57,574 nucleotides of DNA from the NCBI GenBank assembly GCA_902519325.1, contig CABYJU010000008.1, positions 1 through 57,574 on the forward strand, given 5' to 3'. Position 1 is the stretch's first letter; every line of letters starts with the position of its first letter. Shown piece after piece: positions 1 through 7,477 of the stretch. The translations under genes were made by a program, and so were the position numbers. Source of the DNA: an uncultured Pelagibacteraceae bacterium. Lineage in GTDB: Bacteria; Pseudomonadota; Alphaproteobacteria; Pelagibacterales; Pelagibacteraceae. The notes beneath the pieces are model-generated. The model worked only from the letters and a program-made list of their open reading frames with translations, did no database searches and was not told where the DNA came from.

Positions 1-146
1 AAAAAGCTATCTACAACATTAGTAAAAATTTTAAACCTTCTAATAAGAATTTGAAATATTTAATAACTGATAGAAATGGTAAAATTTTAAATAATGCTTA
101 TGATTTAGAAATACTTCTAAAAAAAACAAATTGGAAAAAACTATAG
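1..146 (+). CDS. C-terminal fragment of an unidentified protein (cut by window start)
   Basis: An open frame enters the window (codons from base 3) and ends at TAG 144-146, giving about 47 residues. The tail is rich in Lys and Asn and ends TNWKKL. A segment reading LITDRNGKIL looks like a beta-hairpin. It points toward the minus-strand membrane gene that ends 8 bp away, so the two converge. I do not recognise the family and the fragment is too short to assign. Confidence 0.55.
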   Translation, partial: KAIYNISKNFKPSNKNLKYLITDRNGKILNNAYDLEILLKKTNWKKL

Positions 147-153
147 TTTTTGA

Positions 154-912
154 TTATCTTCTTTGACCGAACAATCTTAAAAGCATTATAAATAAATTTA
201 TAAAATCTAAGTATAATGTTAAAGCTCCCATAACAGCTTTCTTGCCAATTACTTCGCCTGAATCTGATGCTGCATACATATTCTTAATTTTTTGTGTATC
301 GTATGCAGTTAATCCAACAAATATAAGAACTCCAATGATTGAAATAGCAAAGTACATCATTGAAGATTTTAAGAAAATATTTACTAAAGATGCGATTATA
401 ATACCGATCAAACCCATCATCAAGAATGATCCAAATTTTGTGAGGTCTCTTTTAGTTGTGTAACCATATATACTCATAGCTCCAAATGTTGCTGAAGATA
501 TGAAAAACACTCTCGTCACACTAAGTCCTGTGTAAACTAATAAAATTGATGATAGCGATAAACCCATCAAGGCTGCAAAAATCCAAAAAGTAGTTTGAGC
601 TTTTGAAGAACTCATTTTATTTATTCCAAAACTCATATAAAAAACAATTCCGAGAGGAGCTAACATAACCACCCATTTCAATCCTGATAGATAAATTGCA
701 TTTCCGAACTCAGTTAAAGCAACTATTGATCCACTTGCATCTGTAACTACTGACATTTTAAAAGATATCAATGCAATGATTCCCGTTAGCAAAACTCCAG
801 TTGCCATGTAGTTGTAAACTTTAAGCATGTAGGCTCTAAGGCCTTCATCCATCACAACAGCTCTTTTTGCTGTCGTTGATCTATTTAAGATATTGTCTCT
901 GTTGAATTCCAT
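154..912 (-). CDS. BAX inhibitor-1 / YccA-YbhL family membrane protein
   Basis: Predicted 252-residue integral membrane protein of the Bax inhibitor-1 (TMBIM) family, which in bacteria includes YccA, a modulator of FtsH proteolysis, and YbhL. About seven hydrophobic segments follow a soluble N-terminus beginning MEFNRDNILN. The C-terminus carries the family-typical block GLTAYDTQKIKNMY followed by a final helix ending LLRLFGQRR. I start at the ATG at 910-912; an upstream in-frame TTG at 948 would add 12 residues that do not resemble the family start. It stands alone on this strand, converging with the partial gene to its left and divergent from the aldo/keto reductase. Family call is good; the cellular partner is not shown by the sequence. 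Confidence 0.85.
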   Translation of the reverse strand: MEFNRDNILNRSTTAKRAVVMDEGLRAYMLKVYNYMATGVLLTGIIALISFKMSVVTDASGSIVALTEFGNAIYLSGLKWVVMLAPLGIVFYMSFGINKMSSSKAQTTFWIFAALMGLSLSSILLVYTGLSVTRVFFISSATFGAMSIYGYTTKRDLTKFGSFLMMGLIGIIIASLVNIFLKSSMMYFAISIIGVLIFVGLTAYDTQKIKNMYAASDSGEVIGKKAVMGALTLYLDFINLFIMLLRLFGQRR

Positions 913-984
913 AATTAAATATATAGTAATAAATTTAAAATTTTTCAAGCAGTCAAAATATAGGTAACAAATACTTAATATTTA

Positions 985-2019
985 ATGAATTATAAAAAAT
1001 TAGGAACAACTGATATAGATATTAGCACAATTTGTCTCGGCACCATGACTTGGGGCGAACAAAATAGCCAAGAAGAGGCCTTCGAACAAATGGATTTCTC
1101 ACTAGAAAATGGGGTTAATTTTTGGGATACAGCAGAACTTTATGCGGTACCTCCTAAAGCTGAAACTTTTGGTCATACAGAGACGATTATTGGAAATTGG
1201 TTTGAAAAAACAAAAAAAAGAAAAGATGTGATACTTGCAACTAAAGTTTGTGGTCCTGCAAGAGATTATATTAGAAATGGTGAAAATAGTTTTGTAGGGA
1301 AGAATCTCGAAACTGCACTTCATAACAGTCTTAAAAGACTTAAAACTGATTATATAGATTTATATCAGCTTCATTGGCCAGAAAGAAATGTAAACAATTT
1401 TGGAAGACTTGGTTATGTGCATAAAGAAAATGAATGGAATAAATTCGAAGACGTGTTGGTTGAATTACAAAAGTATATTGAGCAAGGTAAAATTAGACAT
1501 GTAGGTTTATCTAATGAGACTCCTTGGGGTGTTATGAATTATCTCAAAATCTCAAAGGAAAAGAGTTTGCCAAGAATGATGTCCATACAAAATCCCTATA
1601 GTTTATTAAATAGGTCATATGAAGTTGGATTAGCTGAGGTGTCTATAAGAGAAAATATTGGCTGTTTATCTTATTCTCCTTTAGCCAGTGGTTTTTTAAG
1701 TGGTAAATATAGAAATAAGCAATTTCCAAAAGGATCTCGGATGGAAAGAGATTGGGATTTTTGGACAAGATATCGAAAACCAAATACTAACGAAGCTGTT
1801 GATGAATATTTTAATATTAGTGAAAAATACAACATTGATATGAGTCAAATGTGTATAAAATTTTGTGAGATACAGGATTTCATGTCTAGCGTTATTATTG
1901 GTGCAACAACAATGGAGCAGTTGAAAACAAATATAGAAAGTGTAAAAGTGAATCTTGATAAAGAAATAATTAATGAAATTAATGAAATTCAAAAAAAATA
2001 TCCAAATCCATGTCCATAA
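985..2019 (+). CDS. tas: Aldo/keto reductase, Tas-like
   Basis: NADP(H)-dependent aldo/keto reductase of 344 residues, cytosolic, most similar in layout to E. coli Tas. The N-terminus has the Tas signature CLGTMTWGEQNS at about residues 17-28. The catalytic tetrad is visible: Asp48 and Tyr53 in FWDTAELY, Lys87 in ATKVCG and His130 in LYQLHWPER. The C-terminal cofactor region includes SSVIIGATTMEQL. The physiological substrate is not known for the family. The stop overlaps the start of the next gene by 10 bp, so the IalB-like gene is probably co-transcribed. Confidence 0.9.
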   Translation: MNYKKLGTTDIDISTICLGTMTWGEQNSQEEAFEQMDFSLENGVNFWDTAELYAVPPKAETFGHTETIIGNWFEKTKKRKDVILATKVCGPARDYIRNGENSFVGKNLETALHNSLKRLKTDYIDLYQLHWPERNVNNFGRLGYVHKENEWNKFEDVLVELQKYIEQGKIRHVGLSNETPWGVMNYLKISKEKSLPRMMSIQNPYSLLNRSYEVGLAEVSIRENIGCLSYSPLASGFLSGKYRNKQFPKGSRMERDWDFWTRYRKPNTNEAVDEYFNISEKYNIDMSQMCIKFCEIQDFMSSVIIGATTMEQLKTNIESVKVNLDKEIINEINEIQKKYPNPCP

Positions 2020-2510
2020 TTTTTAAAATAGTTTTTTTTATTCTCTTATTAGGATCAACTTCTTATTCAGAAGAATTAAATAAAATAGGAACATTTAAAG
2101 ACTGGGATGCAATTGTTGTTACTAATGGGGATAGTAAAGTATGTTTTGCTCAATCTAAACCTGTTCTTCAATCTCCTAAAAAAAATGATAGAGATGCAAG
2201 ATTATTTGTAACTTTTAGACCATCTGAAAAAATTAAGGACGAAGTAAGCACAACCTCAGGCTATGAATATAACAGTCAAAATTCAATTACAGCTAGCTCT
2301 GGTAAATCAAAATATAAATTTGATATAGCTCAAGATAATTTTGCATGGATTTCAAGTAATAAAATTGAAAAAAAAGTTGTTAGCAGAATGAAAAAGGCCT
2401 CAAGATTAATGGTTACTGGATATAATAAATCTGGATCTCAAACAATTGATCATTATTCTTTGATGGGCTTCACTAAAGCATATAACGCGGCTAAAAAAAG
2501 CTGCAGTTAA
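2010..2510 (+). CDS. IalB-like periplasmic protein (invasion-associated locus B family)
   Basis: 166 residues with a clear signal peptide (hydrophobic residues 3-18, likely cleavage after SYSE or just before it). The mature part starts with the IalB-type pattern GTFKDWDAIV, then KVCFAQSKP, then a RDARLFVTFRP segment and a late Lys/Ala helix ending KKSCS. Two cysteines, one in CFAQ and one near the C-terminus, could form the disulphide typical of secreted small proteins. IalB homologues are widespread in Alphaproteobacteria and their role outside Bartonella is not established. ATG 2010 lies inside the end of the aldo/keto reductase gene; argG starts 3 bp after its stop, so the three look like one transcript. 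Confidence 0.75.
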   Translation: MSIIFKIVFFILLLGSTSYSEELNKIGTFKDWDAIVVTNGDSKVCFAQSKPVLQSPKKNDRDARLFVTFRPSEKIKDEVSTTSGYEYNSQNSITASSGKSKYKFDIAQDNFAWISSNKIEKKVVSRMKKASRLMVTGYNKSGSQTIDHYSLMGFTKAYNAAKKSCS

Positions 2511-2513
2511 ATA

Positions 2514-3698
2514 ATGAAATCAAAGAAAAAGATAGTTCTTGCCTATTCTGGCGGTTTGGACACATCAATCATATTAAAATGGTTACAGGAAAATTATGAT
2601 GCAGAAGTAATTTGTTATACTGCAGACATTGGTCAAAAAATAGATAGAAATAAAATTTTCAGAAACGCAAAAAAACTTGGCGTAAAAAATATTATTATTC
2701 AAGATCTAAAAGATATTTTTGTAAAAGATTATGTTTATCCAATGATTAGGGGCCATGCAATATATGAAGGTGTCTATTTGCTTGGAACCTCAATTGCTAG
2801 ACCTTTAATAGCCAAAGATCAAATTAGAATTGCTAAAAAATTTAATGCCTATGCTGTGTCTCATGGATCAACAGGAAAAGGAAATGATCAAGTAAGATTT
2901 GAGTTAGGATATCATTATTTTGGTCCTAAAATAAAAGTTATTGCGCCTTGGAGAATTTGGAAGCTGAAATCTAGATCAGATCTAATTAATTATGCAAAAA
3001 AAAATAAAATTGAAATACCTAAAGACAAGAAAGGAGCGCCACCTTTTTCAGTTGACGATAATATTTTTCATACATCAACAGAAGGAAAGTTGTTAGAAAA
3101 TCCAAAAAACTCTGCACCTGACTTTATATTTCAAAGAACGGTATCTCCAGAAAAAGCACCTAATAAATCTTCAGTTGTAAAAATAGACTTTAAAAGTGGA
3201 GATCCGATTGCAGTGAATGGGAAAAAATTATCTCCATCTAAATTGCTTGGAAAATTAAACGACATAGCTGGAAAAAATGCTGTTGGAAGAGTTGATCTAG
3301 TAGAAAATAGATTTATCGGTATAAAATCAAGAGGTGTATACGAAACACCAGGCGGAACTTTATTAATGCACGCTCATAGGGCTATAGAGTCTGTTACACT
3401 TGATAAAGATACAATGCATAAGAAAGAAAAAATTATGCCTAGATATGCGGAACTGATTTACAATGGATATTGGTTTTCTAAAGAGAGATTTAAATTACAA
3501 AGAATTGTAGATCTTAAGAGAAGTAAAGTTAATGGATCAGTTAAATTGAGGTTATATAAAGGGAATGTTATTATTGATTCAAGAATAACTAAAAGTTCAG
3601 CTTATTCTATGAAAAAAGTTTCATTTGAGGAAAATAAAACTTTTAATAGATCAAATGTTGAAAGATTTATTAATTTTCACAAGAAAAAATTAAAATAA
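2514..3698 (+). CDS. argG: Argininosuccinate synthase
   Basis: Makes argininosuccinate from citrulline, aspartate and ATP in arginine biosynthesis; a cytosolic tetramer. At 394 residues it is full length. The ATP pyrophosphatase P-loop AYSGGLDTS is at residues 10-18. The substrate-binding block HGSTGKGNDQVRFE is at 117-130, and the ARPLIAK helix precedes it. The C-terminal half includes RGVYETPGGTLL and the late dimer/tetramer helix. It sits 3 bp after the IalB-like gene and 6 bp before the photolyase-like gene. No argH lies in the window. Confidence 0.96.
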   Translation: MKSKKKIVLAYSGGLDTSIILKWLQENYDAEVICYTADIGQKIDRNKIFRNAKKLGVKNIIIQDLKDIFVKDYVYPMIRGHAIYEGVYLLGTSIARPLIAKDQIRIAKKFNAYAVSHGSTGKGNDQVRFELGYHYFGPKIKVIAPWRIWKLKSRSDLINYAKKNKIEIPKDKKGAPPFSVDDNIFHTSTEGKLLENPKNSAPDFIFQRTVSPEKAPNKSSVVKIDFKSGDPIAVNGKKLSPSKLLGKLNDIAGKNAVGRVDLVENRFIGIKSRGVYETPGGTLLMHAHRAIESVTLDKDTMHKKEKIMPRYAELIYNGYWFSKERFKLQRIVDLKRSKVNGSVKLRLYKGNVIIDSRITKSSAYSMKKVSFEENKTFNRSNVERFINFHKKKLK

Positions 3699-3704
3699 AA
3701 TATC

Positions 3705-4847
3705 ATGAATTTTGAACCAAGTCGGGCGCAAGCCACTAATAAACTAGATAATTTTGTTGAAAATAATCTTTCTGAATATTCAAGATTGAGAAATTTTGAT
3801 TTTGGTCCAAATAAAAGATCAAATATATCTTGTATTTCTCCATATATATCTCATGGAATATTATATGAGTTAGAAGTTATAGATAAAGCCTTAAAGAAAT
3901 TTTCATTTTCTAAAAATGAAAAATTTATTCAGGAGGTTTTGTGGCGTACTTATTGGAAAGGATGGTTAGAATTAAGACCTAATGTATGGACAGATTACAT
4001 AATAGAACTAAAAATTATAAGAGAAAAATACAAAGATAATAAAGATTATTTAAATGCCATTGATGGAAATACAAATATAGAATGTTTTAATGAATGGGTT
4101 AAAGAATTAAAAGAATTTAATTACCTTCATAATCATACAAGAATGTGGTTTGCCAGTATCTGGATTTTTACTTTAAATTTACCTTGGCAATTAGGAGCTG
4201 AATTTTTTATGAAGTATCTCTATGATGGAGATGCAGCATCTAATACATTGGGATGGAGATGGGTTGCTGGGATACAAACACAAGGTAAGCATTATTTGGC
4301 AAGTGAATGGAATATAAAAAAATTTACTAATAACAGATTTAATAACATTAATTTAAATGAAAATGCACCACCTAAAGTTAGCGAGAAAATATACAAGGCT
4401 GTCTTAAAAGATTTTAGTAATCCAGTAAGTTTAGATGAGCAAAATTTAATTATTTTTGATAATAATCTTTCTTTTGAGTTGACTGATTTCAAAGACCATA
4501 AATTTAAAAAAATTTATTTAGTTAATAATAATAACGACAGTAGGAATATTAAACTTAGTGAAAAAACAGTGAAATTTAAGACTAATTTAATTCAGGATCA
4601 AAAAAGAAGGTTGGATGAAAAATCTTTGGAGTGTGAAATTATTGATATTGGTAACCTTAAAACAATTGAGAATAGTTATTTTCTGTATCCTTGTGTTGGA
4701 GAAAACTTAGATTTTTTAACTTCTCAAGGAATAAATAATAAAAAATTTCTTTATCGTAATTTAGACCGAAGTTCTTGGAAATATTGCAATAAAGGTTTTT
4801 TTAATTTCAAAAAGTATATACCAACTATAATTAAAGAATTTTTTTAA
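3705..4847 (+). CDS. Photolyase/cryptochrome FAD-binding domain protein with C-terminal extension
   Basis: 380 residues. The first ~225 residues are the helical FAD-binding half of the photolyase/cryptochrome fold: ISPYISHGIL, a WRTYWKGW helix, the HNHTRMWFASIW block near 142-152, LPWQLGAEFF, the flavin-contacting DGDAASNTLGWRW starting at Asp174, and GKHYLA. The usual N-terminal alpha/beta antenna domain is absent: the protein begins directly at the linker that normally follows it. Residues from ~230 to the end instead form a Lys/Asn-rich extension with alternating strand and helix patterns (for example LIIFDNN, KIYLVNN, CEIIDIG), possibly a small alpha/beta domain. It probably binds FAD; whether it repairs DNA or senses light cannot be told. 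Neighbouring Phr_like and DUF2256 genes support a light-linked role. Confidence 0.8.
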   Translation: MNFEPSRAQATNKLDNFVENNLSEYSRLRNFDFGPNKRSNISCISPYISHGILYELEVIDKALKKFSFSKNEKFIQEVLWRTYWKGWLELRPNVWTDYIIELKIIREKYKDNKDYLNAIDGNTNIECFNEWVKELKEFNYLHNHTRMWFASIWIFTLNLPWQLGAEFFMKYLYDGDAASNTLGWRWVAGIQTQGKHYLASEWNIKKFTNNRFNNINLNENAPPKVSEKIYKAVLKDFSNPVSLDEQNLIIFDNNLSFELTDFKDHKFKKIYLVNNNNDSRNIKLSEKTVKFKTNLIQDQKRRLDEKSLECEIIDIGNLKTIENSYFLYPCVGENLDFLTSQGINNKKFLYRNLDRSSWKYCNKGFFNFKKYIPTIIKEFF

Positions 4848-4888
4848 AGAACTATTGTAAATTATCAAAATTATGAGATAACAATAAT

Positions 4889-5119
4889 ATGAATAACCCT
4901 CAAGTTCTTAAAATTATTGAAAATCTTAAAGGTAGAAGGAATTACGAAGAAAAGAAAGCTTCAAAATTAGGTTTCAACTCTCTTTACGCATACATTGAAA
5001 ATAAAATATTAAAAGAGAAAGAAGCTGAAGCAGCAAAAATTCTTGAACAATCAGCCCCTAAAGAAGAAGTGATTGAAGCAAAAAAACCAGAGAAAAAGAA
5101 AAGCTGCTCTTGTTGTTAA
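4889..5119 (+). CDS. Small charged protein with a Cys-rich C-terminus
   Basis: 76 residues, not recognised. The N-terminal half is helical and basic (LKGRRNYEEKKASKLGF). A middle segment has the pattern LYAYIENKILKEKEAE, suggesting a long amphipathic helix. A Pro/Glu/Lys linker leads to the C-terminal KSCSCC, with cysteines at 73, 75 and 76. No signal peptide or membrane segment is visible. The gene lies 41 bp after the photolyase-like gene on the same strand and its stop abuts the convergent DUF2256 stop. The C-terminal Cys cluster could bind a metal or be a thiol/disulphide site, but this is speculation. Real-gene likelihood is good because it fills the gap exactly and has sensible composition. 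Confidence 0.65.
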   Translation: MNNPQVLKIIENLKGRRNYEEKKASKLGFNSLYAYIENKILKEKEAEAAKILEQSAPKEEVIEAKKPEKKKSCSCC

Positions 5120-5248
5120 TTAGTTATTTTTTGAACATTTCTTAGAACAATATTTAACTTTATCCCAGTTTAATTTCCATTTTTTTCTCCAAGTAAAAGG
5201 TCTCTTACATACAGGGCAAATTTTTGTGGGTAAATTTTCTTTTCTCAC
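5120..5248 (-). CDS. DUF2256-type mini zinc-ribbon protein, 42 residues
   Basis: Read by hand: GTG at 5246-5248, TAA at 5120-5122, encoding 42 residues. The sequence contains ICPVCKRPFTWRKKW, then a basic stretch, then YCSKKC. Cys11, Cys14, Cys34 and Cys38 make a plausible single zinc site. This matches my memory of the DUF2256 family, which is often encoded beside photolyase/cryptochrome genes; function unknown. The GTG start shares its first G with the TAG stop of the upstream Phr_like gene (TAGTG), so translation is probably coupled. It ends immediately beside the convergent Cys-tailed small gene. Confidence 0.8.
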   Translation of the reverse strand: MRKENLPTKICPVCKRPFTWRKKWKLNWDKVKYCSKKCSKNN

Positions 5249-6738
5249 TATGCAGTATTTTGTTTAATAAATTTTTCTGCCTCAGCTAAAATTAATTTTT
5301 TTCTATCAGGTTTCATTTTATCGTAAATTCTAACCATCATAGAAAGTCTAGGATTTTTTAAAAAGAAGGCTCTATTTCTATTTATGAATCTCCAATAAAG
5401 ACCATCCATGGTATTGCACCATTCTCCTTTTTTAAAATCCATCATTTTCATGAAATAAGCGGAGCCGCAAATATATGGTTTTGTTGCAAAGATTCCTCCA
5501 TCACTGAAAAGCCCCATTCCATAAACATTCGGGACCATTACCCAATCAGAGGAATCCACAAACATTTCCATAAACCATTTGTAAACATACGTTGGCTTCA
5601 CTTCACATAAATTCATTATGTTTGATAAGATCATTAACCTTTCAATATGATGTGACCAACCATAATTCACTGCATTTTTAATAGCATAATCTAGAGGTGG
5701 TAATCCTGTTGTTCCTTCGTACCATGAATTTTTCATTTTTCTATTTTGTTTAAAAAAATTTCTAGTTTCCATTTCTTTTGAATAGCTTTGATATATTCCC
5801 CTCATAAATTCTCTCCACCCAATTACTTGACGAATATAACCCTCTAAGGAATTTAATCTTATTTTATTTTTGTTGTGAAAATCTAAAACTTTTTTAATTA
5901 TAAATTCTGGAGTGATAAGACCTAAATTGATGTAAGGACTTAAAGCACTATGAAATAATATATTGTCTTTCTGATCAACTGCGTCTTCATAATCCCCAAA
6001 TAAATTTGATTTCTCTTTAATAAAAAAATTTAATAATTTAATTACATCATCATATTCCGTAGCAAACCAAAAATCTTTCGTATTACCTGGGTGACTTTTA
6101 AAATTTTTATCAATTAAAATTTTTAGTTTTTTCGTATGAACAGTCTCAGTAATTTTAGGAAATTTGGGTATAGATATATTTTTTGGAAGTTTATTTCGAT
6201 TTTCTTCGTCAAAACTCCATTTACCTCCTTCTGGATTACCATCTTTTTTCATGAGTATATCCAAATCTCTTCTAGTCTCTTTGTAAAAAACTGCCATAAA
6301 AGGTTTTTTTGATTTCGATAAATAGTTTTTAAATTTTTCTCTAGAATTTAAAAACATTGGTGTTTGAATAATATTCCATTTAATTTTTTCCTTTTTTAAA
6401 AAATTAGTAATTTTATTTTCAAAAAACTTATCCTCAATTTCGAAACTTGAAATTTCTTTAATTTTTTTTGCTTTAATTATTTTTTTTAATTTTTCTGTGT
6501 AATCCAGCTTGAACGATTTATCCTCGATCGAAGAATATTCTAATTTAAATTTATTTTTTTTTAGTCTATCTGCGTGAGATCGCATGCAAGATAAGAACAA
6601 TAATATCTTTTGTTTATGATGCTTTTCGTATGTACAAAGCTGATAATCTTCAGCCATAAAGAAAAAGTGGTCTTTTCTGTATTTTTCTAGATATTTCTCT
6701 GAGAAAAGCTGATTTCCAAGTAGAAAAAATAATTTCAT
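5248..6738 (-). CDS. Deoxyribodipyrimidine photolyase-related protein (Phr_like, FeS-BCP relative)
   Basis: 496 residues, the usual size for the Phr_like/prokaryotic (6-4) photolyase group that contains PhrB and CryB. The N-terminal alpha/beta part begins FFLLGNQLF and has FFMAEDYQLC. The FAD domain has RQVIGWREFMRGIYQ, GWSHHIERLMILSN, the signature VDSSDWVMVPNVYGMG, and SDGGIFATKPY near residues 410-422, all typical. In PhrB (from memory) four Cys hold a 4Fe-4S cluster; here only Cys424 and Cys441 are seen around the C-terminal site and the CxxC-like pair is missing, so a cluster may not be bound. The gene is divergent from the SDR (27 bp) and translationally coupled to DUF2256. Repair or photoreceptor function remains open. 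Confidence 0.9.
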   Translation of the reverse strand: MKLFFLLGNQLFSEKYLEKYRKDHFFFMAEDYQLCTYEKHHKQKILLFLSCMRSHADRLKKNKFKLEYSSIEDKSFKLDYTEKLKKIIKAKKIKEISSFEIEDKFFENKITNFLKKEKIKWNIIQTPMFLNSREKFKNYLSKSKKPFMAVFYKETRRDLDILMKKDGNPEGGKWSFDEENRNKLPKNISIPKFPKITETVHTKKLKILIDKNFKSHPGNTKDFWFATEYDDVIKLLNFFIKEKSNLFGDYEDAVDQKDNILFHSALSPYINLGLITPEFIIKKVLDFHNKNKIRLNSLEGYIRQVIGWREFMRGIYQSYSKEMETRNFFKQNRKMKNSWYEGTTGLPPLDYAIKNAVNYGWSHHIERLMILSNIMNLCEVKPTYVYKWFMEMFVDSSDWVMVPNVYGMGLFSDGGIFATKPYICGSAYFMKMMDFKKGEWCNTMDGLYWRFINRNRAFFLKNPRLSMMVRIYDKMKPDRKKLILAEAEKFIKQNTA

Positions 6739-6765
6739 TAACTATATATAACTCTTTAAAAATTT

Positions 6766-7476
6766 ATGTCAGAAAAATATTTAGTAGTAGGTGCGACAGG
6801 ATCTATCGGTTCTAATTTAGCCGAACAATTATACGCAGCCGGCAAAGAAGTACATTTAATTGGTAGGGATGAAGAGAGAACAAAAACTTTGTCTGAAAAA
6901 CTAAATTGTAAATATACAGTCTCTGATGTTTTAGAAAATGGTTTTGTTGAAAAGATTAAGTCCGAAATAGACGATATCAAAGGTATAGCTTATTGTGTTG
7001 GTTCAATTGATTTAAAACCTTTGAGAATGGTTTCAGAACAAGATTTTACAAAATGTATGAAACTAAATTTATATTCCGCAGTAGATTTAATTAAAGGTTA
7101 TCAAGAAAGTTTAAAAAAAAATAAAGGATCCATTGTTTTGTTTTCAACTGTTGCTGCTCAAAGGGGTTTTACAAATCATGCAATTATAGCTTCAACTAAA
7201 GCAGCTGTTGAAGGATTAACTGTTTCTTTAGCAGCAGAATTTGCTCCTAATATAAGAGTAAATTGCATTGCTCCAAGTTTAACTAATTCAAAAATTGCAG
7301 AGCCAATGCTTAAAAATAAAGTTTTAGCTGATGGTATAGCAAAAGCCCATCCATTAAAAAGACTTGGAGAAGGTAAAGACTCAGCTTCGCTTGCAAAATT
7401 TCTAATAACTGAAGACAGTTCTTGGGTTACGGGACAAATTATTGCTGTCGATGGTGGTAGATCAAAACTTTCATAG
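6766..7476 (+). CDS. SDR-family oxidoreductase lacking the catalytic tyrosine
   Basis: 236-residue Rossmann-fold short-chain dehydrogenase/reductase. The cofactor motif GATGSIGS is at residues 9-16, and the C-terminal SSWVTGQIIAVDGG tail is typical of the classical family. Ser127/Thr128 and Lys145 are in place, but the YxxxK tyrosine is replaced: residues 138-145 read HAIIASTK, with Ile at position 141. The active-site chemistry must therefore differ or the protein is a non-catalytic binder. It is divergent from the Phr_like gene and followed after 1 bp by the sugar dehydrogenase. Substrate unknown. Confidence 0.85.
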   Translation: MSEKYLVVGATGSIGSNLAEQLYAAGKEVHLIGRDEERTKTLSEKLNCKYTVSDVLENGFVEKIKSEIDDIKGIAYCVGSIDLKPLRMVSEQDFTKCMKLNLYSAVDLIKGYQESLKKNKGSIVLFSTVAAQRGFTNHAIIASTKAAVEGLTVSLAAEFAPNIRVNCIAPSLTNSKIAEPMLKNKVLADGIAKAHPLKRLGEGKDSASLAKFLITEDSSWVTGQIIAVDGGRSKLS

Positions 7477-7477
7477 A

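Noticed and set aside
242-463. 73-codon plus-strand frame inside the BAX-inhibitor-like gene
   Set aside because: It lies entirely antisense to a convincing membrane-protein gene and has no family features of its own.
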